DNA from: Vibrio sp. Y2-5
Lineage (GTDB): Bacteria; Pseudomonadota; Gammaproteobacteria; Enterobacterales; Vibrionaceae
DNA: 64,000 nt
Assembly (NCBI RefSeq): GCF_014596725.1
Contig: NZ_JACVEG010000001.1
Coordinates: 434,001 to 498,000, forward strand
Direction of reading: 5' to 3'
A program made the translations under genes and the position numbers. Positions 38,054 to 48,586 of this stretch are shown here, in pieces. Position 1 is the stretch's first letter; the number at the start of each line of letters is the position of its first letter. The notes below the pieces were generated by a model that saw nothing but the letters and a program-made list of their open reading frames with translations, made no database searches and had not been told where the DNA came from.

Positions 38054-38156
38054 AACATGACTGAAATCAATTAGATATGTTGCATGTGCCGCGTGTGCTT
38101 ATTATCCTGTGCATGAAAATAATAAACATAGTAATAATAAATCTAAGGAAAATTGA

Positions 38157-38567
38157 ATGAATAAAAAGGCTGTATTGCAAGTTTTGGGGCTTGCTCTAGT
38201 AACTAATTTCATTATTGGCTGTGCGAGTACTTCTGAATCCACATCTACAACTCAGGTTACTAATTCACAGGAAAATATTACGCAAGTAGCAGGGGATATT
38301 CCTGCTGATAGTAAGTTTTCAAAGATAACTGTTGGTATGTCAATGGGGCAGGTCTATGACACTATTGGCCAACCCACAGATACATTGAGTTATATTACAG
38401 GTAAATCATTTATCCCATTTTATTTTGGTAGTGATGCCGCGCGAGTTGAAGCTTTATATAAAGGAGAAGGTCGCATAGTCTTTACTGGTGGTACTGGCTT
38501 TGGTGCGAGAGTTTTTAAAGTGTATAAGGTTACATATAACCCAAGTGAGCCTGGCTACAACATGTAA
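38157..38567 (+). CDS. Small lipoprotein with BamE-like domain
   Basis: The 136-residue product has a lipoprotein signal with lipobox FIIGC (C22), a Ser/Thr-rich linker (about 24-48) and a folded domain (about 52-132). The segment KITVGMSMGQVYDTIGQPTD is the BamE/SmpA-like helix-strand pattern found in many small lipoproteins. The following part is Gly-rich (GRIVFTGGTGFG). Not BamE itself. AAGGAAAATTG precedes the ATG. The gene is alone with its own terminator. Function unknown. Confidence 0.8.
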   Translation: MNKKAVLQVLGLALVTNFIIGCASTSESTSTTQVTNSQENITQVAGDIPADSKFSKITVGMSMGQVYDTIGQPTDTLSYITGKSFIPFYFGSDAARVEALYKGEGRIVFTGGTGFGARVFKVYKVTYNPSEPGYNM

Positions 38568-38578
38568 TCAATTTTAAA

Positions 38579-38603
38579 AGAAGGCAATATAAAATTGCCT
38601 TCT
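38579..38603. terminator. Terminator between lipoprotein gene and EamA gene
   Basis: AGAAGGCAAT and ATTGCCTTCT form a 10-bp stem with a 5-base loop and TTTTTT on the plus strand; a shorter T run exists on the minus strand, so it may serve both. Confidence 0.88.
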
Positions 38604-38612
38604 TTTTTAGCA

Positions 38613-39488
38613 TTATGTCCACATCACCAAAATAGCCGCGAGAGCAACGAGAATCAATCCAAAGCCATCTTTGATTCGGACTTTTTGTTTAAGCCATAGA
38701 ACAGATATCAACATAGTAAAGAAGATTTCAACCTGACCTAAAGTCTTTACATAAGGGACGGCTTGCAACGACATAGCGCTAAACCAGCCAATTGAGCCTA
38801 GGCAACTGGTGAAGCTGGTTAAGAAGACGATTTTGGGTCTAGCGAATAAGGCTTTTAGCGTATCCACATCTGTGAGGACTAAATAGCTGATTAGGATAAG
38901 AGTTTGAAGGGAAATAACTAAAAGTAATACCCAAGCCGCACCATAAGGAAAGGGCAACCCTAACGCGATACTGGCTTCTCGAACCCACAAAGACGTTAAC
39001 GCAAAAGCGCTGCCACAGCTGATCCCCAAAATAACGGTAGGCAAGGATATTTGACGAAAACTGCCTTGAGTACTCAATAAGAATACGCCGATACCGCCTA
39101 AAAACACTCCGAACCACCCCAACAAAGTCAGTTGTGTGCCGAAGAAAAGCATACCTAACAGTGCCGCAACTAGCGCTTCGCTTTTGGCAAGCCCAGCTCC
39201 CACAGCGTAATTATTAAATTTGAACAATCTAACCATAAGTGCAGTAGCAAGGATCTGCATTGTCGCCGCGCCAACAATGTATGTGATGAAGAGGGAATTA
39301 AAGTTGGGTAGCGAGATAGGTTCTATGACATATAAAGAGATTAAATACAGAGCGGCTATAGGACTTGCCCAAAGAAAACGTGCCAAAGTGACGCCTGCCG
39401 TTTTCACATCACCTGACAAGTGACTTTGAAAAGCGTTACGCCAAGACTGCATAAAAGCAGCGAAAAGAGTGAACAGAATCCATGTCAT
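38613..39488 (-). CDS. EamA/DMT-family transporter
   Basis: This inner-membrane protein of about 291 residues has ten hydrophobic helices in two EamA halves (first half FAAFMQSWRNAFQSHLSG, second half ILGISCGSAFALTSLW). I choose ATG 39488 (MTWILFTLF), which places the first helix at the N-terminus as in the family; an in-frame start at 39563 adds 25 non-hydrophobic residues. Substrate is unknown; DMT exporters usually move metabolites such as amino acids. Confidence 0.82.
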   Translation of the reverse strand: MTWILFTLFAAFMQSWRNAFQSHLSGDVKTAGVTLARFLWASPIAALYLISLYVIEPISLPNFNSLFITYIVGAATMQILATALMVRLFKFNNYAVGAGLAKSEALVAALLGMLFFGTQLTLLGWFGVFLGGIGVFLLSTQGSFRQISLPTVILGISCGSAFALTSLWVREASIALGLPFPYGAAWVLLLVISLQTLILISYLVLTDVDTLKALFARPKIVFLTSFTSCLGSIGWFSAMSLQAVPYVKTLGQVEIFFTMLISVLWLKQKVRIKDGFGLILVALAAILVMWT

Positions 39489-39591
39489 GTTAAGAACATC
39501 CAAAGAGATAACAAAAAGTTGTCGTGCCAGAGGCGGCACGTGCACAGGCATATCACTATGCAACTAATCGGTTGCTATATCAAATGGAGAG

Positions 39592-39621
39592 ATAAGAAAA
39601 AGCCTCTCAAATGAGAGGCTT
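39592..39621 (-). terminator. Intrinsic terminator of the SulP gene
   Basis: AGCCTCTC and GAGAGGCT form a stem with an AAAT loop; on the minus strand it is followed by TTTTTCTT. Confidence 0.85.
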
Positions 39622-39647
39622 AGATTTGTTAATTAACAAGAGGTCAA

Positions 39648-41207
39648 CTAGCCAGCAAGTACATCTGTAGCAACTTTATAGCTAGGATCTTCTTTAACGT
39701 TTATCTCAACTAGGCTGCCCGCTTTATGCAGTAATGCACGACAGTCTTGGCTTAGGTGACGTAAATGTAGTGTTTTACCTACTGAAGCATAACGTTCAGC
39801 TAATGTTTCAATCGCCTCAATGGCAGAGTGGTCAGCCACTCGTGACTGAGCGAAATCGACAATGACATCTTGTGGGTCGTTTTGTGCGTCAAATAACTCT
39901 AAGAAGTTTGCGGCAGAACCAAAGAAAATAGGGCCATTAACCTTGTAAACTTTAGAACCTTCTTCATTGAGCTGGCTGCTTGCGTAGATGTGTTTAGCAT
40001 GTTCCCAGGCAAACATCAGTGCAGAAGTAATTACCCCAACACCTACCGCAATAGCTAAGTCAGTAAATACAGTAACAACCGTTACCAGTACGATGACAAA
40101 GAAATCCTGCTTAGGTACACGACGAGCAAGCTTGAATGTCGCCCATTCAAACGTGCCTATGACGACCATAAACATCACACCAACCAGTGCCGCCAACGGA
40201 ATCATTTCAATCAGAGATGCAGCAAACAGGATAAAGACCAGCAACATTACAGCAGCCACGATACCAGAAAGGCGTCCACGGCCACCGGAGTTAATGTTAA
40301 TCATCGACTGACCAATCATCGCACAGCCACCCATAGCGCCAAACACAGAACAGGTAATGTTCGCAAGACCTTGCCCCATACATTCACGATTTGACTTACC
40401 TCGAGTATTGGTCATTTCGTCGAGAACAGTCAGCGTCAGTAAAGACTCAATCAAACCGATAGCTGCCAAAATGACAGAATATGGAAGAATGATTTGCAAT
40501 GTTTCTAGTGTCATTGGGACAACAGGGAAAGCAAAAGTTGGCAGTGTACCAGCAAGCGTTGCGCCGTCATTACCCGACATCGCACGCAAGAAATCGACAA
40601 CTGTACGCGTTTCTAAGCCGAGTCCTTGTACCAGTAAAGTGACGGTAACAATTGCGGCTAATGAAGATGGAACTGCAGTGGTGATTTTAGGTAGAAAGTG
40701 AATAATCGCCATAGTCAAAGCGACCAAACCTAACATGAGGAAAAGTTGATCGCTTGGAAGCCATGTAAGCGTGCCACTCAAATCAGGAGCTTTGAACTGA
40801 CCTAATTGTGCTAGGAAGATAACAATAGCTAAGCCATTCACGAAACCGATCATTACAGGGTGAGGAACCATGCGAATGAACTTGCCAAGCCTAAATAAAC
40901 CGGCGGCAATTTGCAGTACACCCGTAAACAAAATAGCGGCAAACAGGTATTGTACACCATGGCTTGATACCAGACTGACCATAACCACAGCCATTGCACC
41001 CGTTGCTCCAGAGATCATACCTGGACGGCCACCGAAAATAGAAGTTACTAGGCCAACAATAAAAGCTGCGTATAGGCCAACCATAGGATCGACACCCGCT
41101 ACGAATGCGAAGGCAACCGCTTCTGGTACTAGTGCTAAAGCAACAGTAAGACCCGAAAGAACGTCATTTTTTACAGAGTGTTTGGAAAACTGGGGAAATT
41201 CAAACAT
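39648..41207 (-). CDS. SulP-family anion transporter with STAS domain
   Basis: SulP proteins carry sulfate, bicarbonate or other anions. The sequence has the SLC26-type membrane core ([58 protein letters not shown]) and a C-terminal STAS domain (about 400-515). I prefer ATG 41207 ([11 protein letters not shown], 519 residues), where family similarity begins. Another ATG at 41264 and a TTG at 41306 are in frame; none has a close Shine-Dalgarno site. Substrate cannot be told from sequence. Confidence 0.88.
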   Translation of the reverse strand: MFEFPQFSKHSVKNDVLSGLTVALALVPEAVAFAFVAGVDPMVGLYAAFIVGLVTSIFGGRPGMISGATGAMAVVMVSLVSSHGVQYLFAAILFTGVLQIAAGLFRLGKFIRMVPHPVMIGFVNGLAIVIFLAQLGQFKAPDLSGTLTWLPSDQLFLMLGLVALTMAIIHFLPKITTAVPSSLAAIVTVTLLVQGLGLETRTVVDFLRAMSGNDGATLAGTLPTFAFPVVPMTLETLQIILPYSVILAAIGLIESLLTLTVLDEMTNTRGKSNRECMGQGLANITCSVFGAMGGCAMIGQSMININSGGRGRLSGIVAAVMLLVFILFAASLIEMIPLAALVGVMFMVVIGTFEWATFKLARRVPKQDFFVIVLVTVVTVFTDLAIAVGVGVITSALMFAWEHAKHIYASSQLNEEGSKVYKVNGPIFFGSAANFLELFDAQNDPQDVIVDFAQSRVADHSAIEAIETLAERYASVGKTLHLRHLSQDCRALLHKAGSLVEINVKEDPSYKVATDVLAG

Positions 41208-41422
41208 GAGTTGAGTGTTTTTCCTGATAATTAATGGTGAACCGACTTTATCTAAAACGCTCATTGAATCGAAATGGGATGTACCAAATGAAACCTCATT
41301 CGGCAAAAAGGGTATTCAATAGGCTGAACGCGTTAAGTTAAAGATGAATGGCGGATGCTACAGAATTGTGTGATGAAGTTCAATAATGAACCAATAATCA
41401 AGAGCAATGAGTCTGTTGCAAT

Positions 41423-41447
41423 AATAAAAAAGCCACCCGAAGGTGGC
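41423..41447 (-). terminator. Intrinsic terminator of rne
   Basis: GCCACC and GGTGGC with a CGAA loop; on the minus strand the stem is followed by TTTTTTATTAT. Confidence 0.85.
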
Positions 41448-41464
41448 TTTTACAGGGTTTTTAA

Positions 41465-44400
41465 TTAGTAACCTTGAGGTTTCGCCATGGCAGAACCCGC
41501 TTGGTTGCGAGCAACTTGGCTACCGGCACCGATAGGTTCGTATCGCTCAGTGCGGAAAGGAGCTGCATTAACTGCAATTTCCTTAACCTCTTGTGGGCCA
41601 GAAGCTTTAGTCATTGGTGATGACGCATGACCTTTTGCTGGGGCTGTCACACTGGCTTTCTTCGTCGGTTCAACAACTGGTTCTGGAGTCGTAGTGGCTT
41701 GCTCTGCTACTTCTTCGACTGCAACTTCAACTACAGGCGTTTCTGTTGTTGGTTGTTCAATGGTTTCAACTGCAGGAACCTGTTCAACTTCAGGTTGAAT
41801 AGCCGCAACTTGTTCAACGACCGCTTCTTCAACAACAGTTGTTTGTTCCGCTGCGATGTTTTCAACTACTGGTGCTTCAATCACTGGCTCCGCTGCTTTT
41901 TCAACGGGTGCTTCCGCACGACGAACAATCACTTTACCCATCGCCATTTCAGGGAAAGCATAACCACCCATTACCGGAGCAGTTACCGCTGTATTTTCAA
42001 TAGCAACTTCAGGTTGAGGTTGAGCTTTAACCACAGGTTTAGCTAAGTCGTAGCGTGGCATTACTTTACCCATAGCCATCTCTGGAGATGCTACACCACC
42101 TTTACGTAGGCGGAATGGGTTAGGGCGACGATCACGACCACGGCGACGACGTTGACCACTTGCTCGCAGGTGACGAGGAGAACGGCGATTACGACGCTGT
42201 TTCTGCTCATCTTGCTGCTCTGCATTATTATCATTGCCGTTGTTCTCTTGAGCTAAATCAGCCTTAGGTGCTTGAGCAACAGGCGCTTGAGTATCTGTCA
42301 CTAGTGATTCATCAACGACTTCTGTTTCTTCAGATTGTTGACTGTTCACACGAACCTGTTTATTCAGCTTACGACGTTGACGACGTTCTTTAACCGCTGC
42401 CGCTTTAGTTTTCTGAGCCTCGCTGGTTGGCTTTTCAACCACTTCCTGCTGTGCTTCAGCCGCTAACTGGCGACCTTCTTGTTGAAGTTTGTTTGGCTTC
42501 GTATCATTGCGATCGCGTTTATTACGACGTTCCTGCTTAGGCTTACGCTCTTGTTGCTTGCTTTCGGCAGCAACAGGCTGGTTATTCTCAGATTTGTCGT
42601 TCGCCTTATCGCTTGGTTTACGGCGATTTCTGTCGCGAGAGTTGTTGTTACGACGGCGGTCGTTACGTTCACGACGTTGAGGTTGTTTCTTACGTTCGTT
42701 TTCCGCTTCGCTTGTTTCTTTTACCTGTTCTTTCTTCTCTTCTTCTGCAGAAGCGAAAATATTAGCCAATGCTTTAAAGAAGCGGCTAACCAGTCCAGGT
42801 TTTTGTTCAGTAATAACGGTTTCTTTAGGGGCTTCTACTTTTGGTTTTGCAACAGGCGCAGGCGCTGACTGTGCTGGTGATGCGAAGCCTTTCAGAGCAG
42901 GTTCTTCAATGCGTTTTGGACGGAAGTCTTGCTCACCCACTTCTTTACTTTCAGCTTCTTTTAGTGCTTCCAGCTTTCTTGGGATCAAGTAAGAAAGAAT
43001 TTCATGCTCTTCACCTTCACGCACACGTACTACCTCGAAATGAGGTGTTTCCATGTCTGAGTTCGGAACAATAGTAATTTTAACTTCTTGGATACGCTCA
43101 ATGTGATTGATAGAACGACGTTTTTCATTCAGTAGGTATGAAGCAATGGAAACCGGTACGACAGCCAATACTTGTGCTGTATTGTCTTTCAATGCTTCTT
43201 CTTCGATGAGACGAAGAACAGATAACGCTAAAGACTCGTTGTCACGAACCACACCCGTGCCCGAACAACGCGGACAAATGTGGTGGCTTGCTTCTGCCAG
43301 AGAAGGGCTCAAACGTTGACGAGACATTTCTAGCAGGCCAAAGCGTGAAATACGGCCTATTTGTACGCGAGCTCGGTCTAGGCGAACGGCATCACGCAAG
43401 CGGTTTTCCACTTCACGCTGGTGGCGAACAGGCGTCATATCGATAAAGTCGATAACAACGAGACCACCTAAATCACGTAGGCGTAATTGGCGTGCAATTT
43501 CATCTGCGGCTTCTAAGTTAGTGTTCAGTGCCGTCTCTTCAATATCGCCGCCTTTGGTTGCGCGTGCTGAGTTGATATCAATAGAGGTTAGCGCTTCTGT
43601 AGGGTCAATAACAATTGAACCACCAGAAGGCAGGCGAACTTCACGTTGGAATGCAGATTCGATTTGGCTTTCGATCTGGAAGTGGCTAAATAGCGGTACT
43701 TCGCCTTCGTATTTTTTAACACGGTTTACGAAATCAGGGCGAACTAGACGGATATGGTCCAGCGCGCGCTCATAGATAGTGTTGCTATCTATTAAGATTT
43801 CACCGATATCACGACGCAAGTAGTCACGAATCGCTCGCACGATTACGTTACTTTCTTGGTGGATCAGCAATGGTGCTGGATTCGAATCAGATGCTTGTTT
43901 GATTGCAGCCCAGTGGTTAAGTAGAACGTTTAAGTCCCATTCTAACTCTTCACCGTTTTTGCCAACCCCCGCAGTACGAACGATTAGGCCCATACCTTGT
44001 GGTAGTTCTAAAGAGCTCAATGCTGCTTTTAGCTCAGTACGCTCATCACCTTCGATACGACGAGAGATTCCGCCGGCACGAGGGTTGTTAGGCATAAGAA
44101 CTAAGTAGCTACCAGCAAGAGAGATGAATGTTGTTAGAGCTGCGCCTTTGCTACCACGTTCCTCTTTTTCAACTTGAACGATAACTTCTTGACCTTCTTT
44201 AAGCACTTCTTTAATGCTTGGACGGCCTTGATAGGTATAACCTTCTGGGAAGTATTCGCGAGCAATTTCTTTAAGAGGGAGGAAACCGTGTCTTTCAGCG
44301 CCGTAATCAACGAAAGCAGCTTCTAGACTTGGTTCAATACGGGTAATACGGCCTTTGTAGATATTCGCTTTTTTAGATTCATGTCCAGGACTTTCGATAT

Positions 44401-44482
44401 CAAGATCGAACAATCGCTGGCCATCAACCAAAGCGACACGCAACTCTTCTTTCTGAGTCGCGTTAATTAGCATTCTTTTCAT
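41465..44482 (-). CDS. rne: Ribonuclease E
   Basis: RNase E starts mRNA decay and processes rRNA and tRNA. The 1005-residue protein has the N-terminal catalytic half (S1 domain about 36-120; metal-binding Asp in TSIDINSA and [10 protein letters not shown]; Zn-link CPRCSGTG near 404) and a long disordered C-terminal half. An amphipathic membrane-targeting segment ([16 protein letters not shown]) lies near 565-580, followed by Arg/Lys/Asn-rich RNA-binding stretches, two PEMAMGKV repeats (near 805 and 845), acidic Val/Glu repeats and a C-terminal tip that probably binds PNPase. The leader is long and structured, suggesting autoregulation. Confidence 0.97.
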   Translation of the reverse strand: MKRMLINATQKEELRVALVDGQRLFDLDIESPGHESKKANIYKGRITRIEPSLEAAFVDYGAERHGFLPLKEIAREYFPEGYTYQGRPSIKEVLKEGQEVIVQVEKEERGSKGAALTTFISLAGSYLVLMPNNPRAGGISRRIEGDERTELKAALSSLELPQGMGLIVRTAGVGKNGEELEWDLNVLLNHWAAIKQASDSNPAPLLIHQESNVIVRAIRDYLRRDIGEILIDSNTIYERALDHIRLVRPDFVNRVKKYEGEVPLFSHFQIESQIESAFQREVRLPSGGSIVIDPTEALTSIDINSARATKGGDIEETALNTNLEAADEIARQLRLRDLGGLVVIDFIDMTPVRHQREVENRLRDAVRLDRARVQIGRISRFGLLEMSRQRLSPSLAEASHHICPRCSGTGVVRDNESLALSVLRLIEEEALKDNTAQVLAVVPVSIASYLLNEKRRSINHIERIQEVKITIVPNSDMETPHFEVVRVREGEEHEILSYLIPRKLEALKEAESKEVGEQDFRPKRIEEPALKGFASPAQSAPAPVAKPKVEAPKETVITEQKPGLVSRFFKALANIFASAEEEKKEQVKETSEAENERKKQPQRRERNDRRRNNNSRDRNRRKPSDKANDKSENNQPVAAESKQQERKPKQERRNKRDRNDTKPNKLQQEGRQLAAEAQQEVVEKPTSEAQKTKAAAVKERRQRRKLNKQVRVNSQQSEETEVVDESLVTDTQAPVAQAPKADLAQENNGNDNNAEQQDEQKQRRNRRSPRHLRASGQRRRRGRDRRPNPFRLRKGGVASPEMAMGKVMPRYDLAKPVVKAQPQPEVAIENTAVTAPVMGGYAFPEMAMGKVIVRRAEAPVEKAAEPVIEAPVVENIAAEQTTVVEEAVVEQVAAIQPEVEQVPAVETIEQPTTETPVVEVAVEEVAEQATTTPEPVVEPTKKASVTAPAKGHASSPMTKASGPQEVKEIAVNAAPFRTERYEPIGAGSQVARNQAGSAMAKPQGY

Positions 44483-45086
44483 TTAAAAATCTCGTAATTT
44501 TTTCTTTGTTTTGATTATTGTTCTTGTCGCGTTTGGTTCGTTTTCACGGTGCCAGATCCCATGGCTTAATTCATTACAGCCTCCCGGCTGGAGGGATGCT
44601 CTGAGGGCACGTCAGTCATCACAAGCATAAACAGCCTGTGATCCGCATAGAGGCGGATTTACTCATCATGAAAGGCGAAGAGTAGAGCAACAAGAAACCT
44701 TAACCTGAAATGTCTTACGCCAATGCAGCACCAAGTTATAGGTTTACTACTCGTTTATTGCTTTAATTAAACAGTAAAAATAGAAACATACCAGTTCAAT
44801 TATTGCAGGTGTGAACTATAGCAGTGACTGCTAGTCACAGCAATGTGCTTTATTAGAAAGCGCTTAAAAATTTCAAGCTATCTCCAAAAGTGTTTCCTAG
44901 TCAGCATCAAATCTGAGCAAAATGGAAGAGAAGTTTGCATTTTATCAATAGCTAATAGCCCAATTCTCGGGCGTAATGAGCAATGTGATGTTTATTTCAA
45001 CGAGTTATTAAAAAAAAGCATCCGAAAAGCGATTTTTAATCACGAAGAAAATGTGAATTCACGCAGATTCAGTTAGAATAGTTGCC
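44483..45086. other. Divergent intergenic region rne-rluC, 604 bp
   Basis: It contains the structured rne leader (44580-44658) and, by position, the rne and rluC promoters. A 77-codon frame at 44843-45076 has no ribosome site or recognisable similarity. Nothing else is evident. Confidence 0.6.
44580..44658 (-). promoter_or_regulatory. Structured 5' UTR of rne (probable autoregulatory leader)
   Basis: Three consecutive stem-loops lie about 100-175 bases before the rne start: CCTCC..GGAGG (44580-44594), ATCACA..TGTGAT (44618-44642) and ATCCGC..GCGGAT (44641-44658). In E. coli the rne leader has stem-loops through which RNase E controls its own mRNA; similarity in role is inferred from position and structure. 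Confidence 0.55.
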
Positions 45087-46037
45087 ATGAACGAAATCAG
45101 AACTCAAGTCCAATTCATCGACATAGATGAAGATATGGCTGGTCAGCGCATCGATAACTTTCTGCGTAACCAATTAAAATCAATCCCCAAAAGCATGATT
45201 TACCGAATCTTGCGAAAGGGAGAAGTGCGCGTAAACAAAAAGCGCATCAAAGCTGAATATAAGCTCGAAGCTGGAGACGTAGTTCGTATACCTCCTGTAA
45301 CGATCGAAGCGAAGCCTGAGGAAGCAACGGCACCAAGTACAAAACTGAATAAAGTTGCGGAACTTGAGCATTGTATTCTTCATGAAGATGACCATGTGCT
45401 GATATTGAATAAACCGTCAGGAACAGCGGTGCATGGTGGGAGCGGCCTAAAGTTTGGAGCTATTGAAGCCCTGCGTGCTCTGCGTCCACAAGCTCGTTTT
45501 CTAGAACTGGTACATCGAATTGACCGTGACACATCTGGTATTTTGTTGGTTGCTAAAAAGCGCTCGGCATTGCGCCACCTACAAGCTCAGTTCCGCGAAA
45601 AAACAGTGCAGAAATACTATTTTGCTCTGGTAATGGGTGAGTGGGAGAGCAAATGGAAGGTCGTTAACGCGCCTCTGCTAAAGAACGAAGTGAATAGCAT
45701 TGTTCGAGTCAATTCCAAAGGTAAGCCTTCAGAAACGCGTTTTAAGATCCTTGAAAAGTTTGAGCAGGCGACTTTGATTCAGGCAAGCCCGATTACCGGA
45801 CGAACTCACCAGATCCGTGTTCATACCCAATATATGGGGCATCCTATTGCATGGGATGATCGATATGGTGATCGCCGTTTTGATGCCTACACAGCCCAGT
45901 TCGGTATTGACCGTTTGTTCTTACATGCTGCAAACATTCGATTTGTACATCCAGCGACTGAAGAGCAAATGGAAATTAACGCTCCACTGGATAGCAAACT
46001 AGAGAAAGCTCTTGTTCAACTGCGAGCCGCTAAGTAA
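45087..46037 (+). CDS. rluC: 23S rRNA pseudouridine synthase RluC
   Basis: RluC makes pseudouridine at 955, 2504 and 2580 of 23S rRNA (E. coli numbering). The 316-residue protein has an N-terminal S4 RNA-binding domain (about 15-75) and the RluA-type catalytic domain with the active Asp in HRIDRDTSG, plus SPITGRTHQIRVH. It is divergent from rne, as in E. coli, and is followed by a terminator. Confidence 0.96.
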   Translation: MNEIRTQVQFIDIDEDMAGQRIDNFLRNQLKSIPKSMIYRILRKGEVRVNKKRIKAEYKLEAGDVVRIPPVTIEAKPEEATAPSTKLNKVAELEHCILHEDDHVLILNKPSGTAVHGGSGLKFGAIEALRALRPQARFLELVHRIDRDTSGILLVAKKRSALRHLQAQFREKTVQKYYFALVMGEWESKWKVVNAPLLKNEVNSIVRVNSKGKPSETRFKILEKFEQATLIQASPITGRTHQIRVHTQYMGHPIAWDDRYGDRRFDAYTAQFGIDRLFLHAANIRFVHPATEEQMEINAPLDSKLEKALVQLRAAK

Positions 46038-46041
46038 TGAG

Positions 46042-46070
46042 AAGGCTTGTGTTCAACAAGCCTTTTTTAG
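46042..46070 (+). terminator. Intrinsic terminator of rluC
   Basis: AAGGCTTGT and ACAAGCCTT form a 9-bp stem with a 5-base loop, followed by TTTT. Confidence 0.88.
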
Positions 46071-46089
46071 CTTGCAACATCAACGAAGT

Positions 46090-46671
46090 TTATAGAACTG
46101 GGAAATGTTCGTTTTCCAGCAACTGGATAAGCTGGATAAGCGGAAGACCGACTAATGTATTAGGGTCATCACCTTCGAGCTTGTCGAATAGGGTTATTCC
46201 CAACCCTTCACTTTTAAAGCTGCCAGCGCAGTTTAAAGGCATTTCTTTTTCGACATAACGTTCTACCATCTCTCGCTTAAGTGGGCGAAAATGCACTGTG
46301 AATGTATCAAGCGTAACCTGACTTTTCTGTGTCTCAGAGTTATACAGTGCTAAACCTGTGTAAAAGGTAATCGCTTTGCCACTTTGGCTCATTAATTGTT
46401 CAACCGCTTTTTGTTTGGTATGCGGTTTGCCAACTATTTGTCCGTCAATCACGCAAACTTGATCTGACCCGATGATTAAACTTGGTGTTTTCACAACACA
46501 AGAGCGTGCTTTTTGTTCCGCCAGTCTTTGTACTAAAGCTTGAGGTGACTCGCTTGTTTGGGGTGTTTCATCACAATTGGGTTGTGCCGTGACGAAGGGA
46601 ATATCGAGCTTTTTCAGTAACTGCTGACGAAAAGGCGAAGTGGAAGCTAAAACTAGTTGGTAATTTTGCAT
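46090..46671 (-). CDS. yceF: Maf-family nucleotide pyrophosphatase YceF
   Basis: The 193-residue protein belongs to the Maf family; YceF-type members hydrolyse 7-methyl-GTP and related modified NTPs. Segments LASTSPFRQQLLKKL, IIGSDQVCVIDGQIVGKP and YVEKEMPLNCAGSFKSEGLG match. It lies between rluC and yceD, convergent to rluC, the same neighbourhood as E. coli yceF. Confidence 0.94.
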   Translation of the reverse strand: MQNYQLVLASTSPFRQQLLKKLDIPFVTAQPNCDETPQTSESPQALVQRLAEQKARSCVVKTPSLIIGSDQVCVIDGQIVGKPHTKQKAVEQLMSQSGKAITFYTGLALYNSETQKSQVTLDTFTVHFRPLKREMVERYVEKEMPLNCAGSFKSEGLGITLFDKLEGDDPNTLVGLPLIQLIQLLENEHFPVL

Positions 46672-46817
46672 TTTACATTACAATTATCGTTAAGTTTATG
46701 TGCAGCATATAGCATTCAATGTTGTTGACCATAATTCTCTCCGTGAAAAGGGAAAAAATTGTATTTTTTACCTTTTTCTTTGACTAAATTTGTTTTGGAA
46801 GATAATATTCGCGCCCT

Positions 46818-47342
46818 ATGCAAAAGGTAAAGATACCGCGAACGGTTGATCCGGGTAAAGCGGCTCAAAAACGACTTGATTACGATGGCATCATCCAAAT
46901 GAGTCTTTTGAAGCGCTTAGAGGAATCAGTCGCTAGCGTAAAACGCGACGCACAAGTCTCATTGTCATTTGGGCTTGATGAACAACAACTCGTAGTTATC
47001 TCTGGTAAAGCTAACATCGAAGTTGATTTAGAGTGTCAGCGCTGTAATGAGGTTTTCGCACATGAGTGCGAAGTTGAATTCACTTATTCCCCGATTACGG
47101 GCAAAAAAAGTGATGAAGAAATTCCCGAAGATTATGATTTGGTAGATCCTAATGAGTACGGTGAAATAGACCTAATTCAGCTAGTTGAAGACGAGTTCAT
47201 CTTAAGTTTGCCTCAAGTAGCAATGCATGAAGATGCGGATTGTAGCGTGAAATCAGACAATATGGTGTTTGGTGACATTCCAGAAGAAATTTTGGAAGAA
47301 AAACCGAATCCATTCGATGTTTTAAAAAGTTTGAAGAAGTAA
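46818..47342 (+). CDS. yceD: YceD (DUF177), 23S rRNA accumulation protein
   Basis: YceD supports 23S rRNA accumulation; it is regularly found before rpmF. The 174-residue protein has the DUF177 pattern with ECQRCNEVFAHECEVEF (CxxC) and an acidic region YDLVDPNEYGEIDLIQLVEDEFILSLP. The sequence before the ATG is A/T-rich with no strong ribosome site. It is 33 bp from rpmF and begins the lipid-synthesis operon region. Confidence 0.93.
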   Translation: MQKVKIPRTVDPGKAAQKRLDYDGIIQMSLLKRLEESVASVKRDAQVSLSFGLDEQQLVVISGKANIEVDLECQRCNEVFAHECEVEFTYSPITGKKSDEEIPEDYDLVDPNEYGEIDLIQLVEDEFILSLPQVAMHEDADCSVKSDNMVFGDIPEEILEEKPNPFDVLKSLKK

Positions 47343-47375
47343 TTCTTTAAGACCATTAACATAGGAGTAGGGTCA

Positions 47376-47546
47376 ATGGCCGTACAAAAAAACCGTAAAA
47401 CACGTTCTAAGCGTGGTATGCGTCGTTCACACGATGCGCTTTCTGCAGCTGCACTATCTGTAGACGCGACTTCAGGTGAAACACACCTACGCCACAACGT
47501 AACTGCTGAAGGTTACTACCGTGGTAAAAAGGTTATCAACAAGTAA
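47376..47546 (+). CDS. rpmF: 50S ribosomal protein L32
   Basis: This 56-residue basic protein begins [20 protein letters not shown] and ends [11 protein letters not shown], matching L32. TAGGAG lies 8 bases before the ATG. It is co-directional with yceD and is followed after 9 bp by plsX, as in most gamma-proteobacteria. Confidence 0.97.
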   Translation: MAVQKNRKTRSKRGMRRSHDALSAAALSVDATSGETHLRHNVTAEGYYRGKKVINK

Positions 47547-47555
47547 GGTTGACCT

Positions 47556-48581
47556 TTGCAAAATTTAACCGTTGCACTTGATGCAATGGGCGGGGATTTC
47601 GGTCCTCGCGTAACAGTGCCTGCCGCCGTGCAGGCACTGTCGCATTTCCCAGAGCTAAAAGTGACTCTCATCGGTGATCAAACTGAGATCGCCCAACAAC
47701 TTTCTTTCTTAGGTTACGAACCGAACGCTCGCTTGAGTGTCGTAAATAGTGACCGCGTCATTTCGAATTCAGAAAAACCCTCTTTGGCATTGCGTCACAG
47801 TGTTGGCACCTCCATGGGTATGGCTATTGATCTTGTCGCTGACGGTCAAGCCGATGCATGTGTGAGTGCTGGCAATACCGGTGCATTGATGGCGTTATCC
47901 CGTTTTAGGCTTAAACTATTGCCAGGTATTGATCGCCCAGCGCTAGTTTCAGCATTACCAACCGCATCAGGTGGTAAAACATGGATGCTGGATTTAGGCG
48001 CAAATGTTTCTAGTGATGCAGATTCTTTATTTCAATTTGCAGTGATGGGGGCAGCATTAGCTGAGCAACATTTAGGTCGACCTGCTCGTGTAGCGATTTT
48101 GAATATCGGTGCAGAAGAGATTAAAGGTAATGATTTAGTTAAACGTTGTGCAGAAATGCTGAGCCAAACACACGCTGTGAATTTTATCGGCTACATTGAA
48201 GGGAACCAATTATTAATTGATGCAGCAGATGTTGTCGTATGCGATGGTTTCGTTGGCAATGTTTGTTTAAAAGCCTGTGAAGGAACGGCACAACTTTTTA
48301 TCGATAGGCTAAAAAATAAGTTTTTAGGCTCATCTATAAAAGGTTGGATTGCGAAAAAGCTGTTTTCTGAACTATTTACTGAGTTAAAAACACTGAACCC
48401 CGACCAGTATAACGGTGCAAGTTTGCTAGGATTGCGCGGCATTGTAATAAAAAGTCATGGAAGTGCTGATGTACCCGCTGTCGTGAATGCGATTTCAGAG
48501 GCGGTGCATGAAGTTAAACGACAAGTACCCAGCCGTATAAGCGATCGTTTGGAAGCGGTTTTACTCGAGAGGCATTATTAG
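47556..48581 (+). CDS. plsX: Phosphate acyltransferase PlsX
   Basis: PlsX makes acyl-phosphate from acyl-ACP for phospholipid synthesis. The 341-residue protein shows [12 protein letters not shown] at the N-terminus, [22 protein letters not shown] and [13 protein letters not shown]. The start is a TTG codon at 47556 with TAAGG six bases upstream; no ATG is available before the conserved sequence. It links rpmF to the fab genes. Confidence 0.95.
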   Translation: MQNLTVALDAMGGDFGPRVTVPAAVQALSHFPELKVTLIGDQTEIAQQLSFLGYEPNARLSVVNSDRVISNSEKPSLALRHSVGTSMGMAIDLVADGQADACVSAGNTGALMALSRFRLKLLPGIDRPALVSALPTASGGKTWMLDLGANVSSDADSLFQFAVMGAALAEQHLGRPARVAILNIGAEEIKGNDLVKRCAEMLSQTHAVNFIGYIEGNQLLIDAADVVVCDGFVGNVCLKACEGTAQLFIDRLKNKFLGSSIKGWIAKKLFSELFTELKTLNPDQYNGASLLGLRGIVIKSHGSADVPAVVNAISEAVHEVKRQVPSRISDRLEAVLLERHY

Positions 48582-48586
48582 TCTTC

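Noticed and set aside
41208..41306. N-terminal extension of the SulP transporter
   Set aside because: Begins at TTG (or ATG 41264) without a good ribosome site and lies outside the conserved family start; 41264 remains possible.
42479..43074. Frames on the plus strand across rne
   Set aside because: Low-complexity shadows of the Arg/Lys/Glu-rich tail of RNase E on the other strand.
44843..45076. 77-codon frame upstream of rluC
   Set aside because: No ribosome site, no recognisable motif, and it fills a promoter region; treated as chance.
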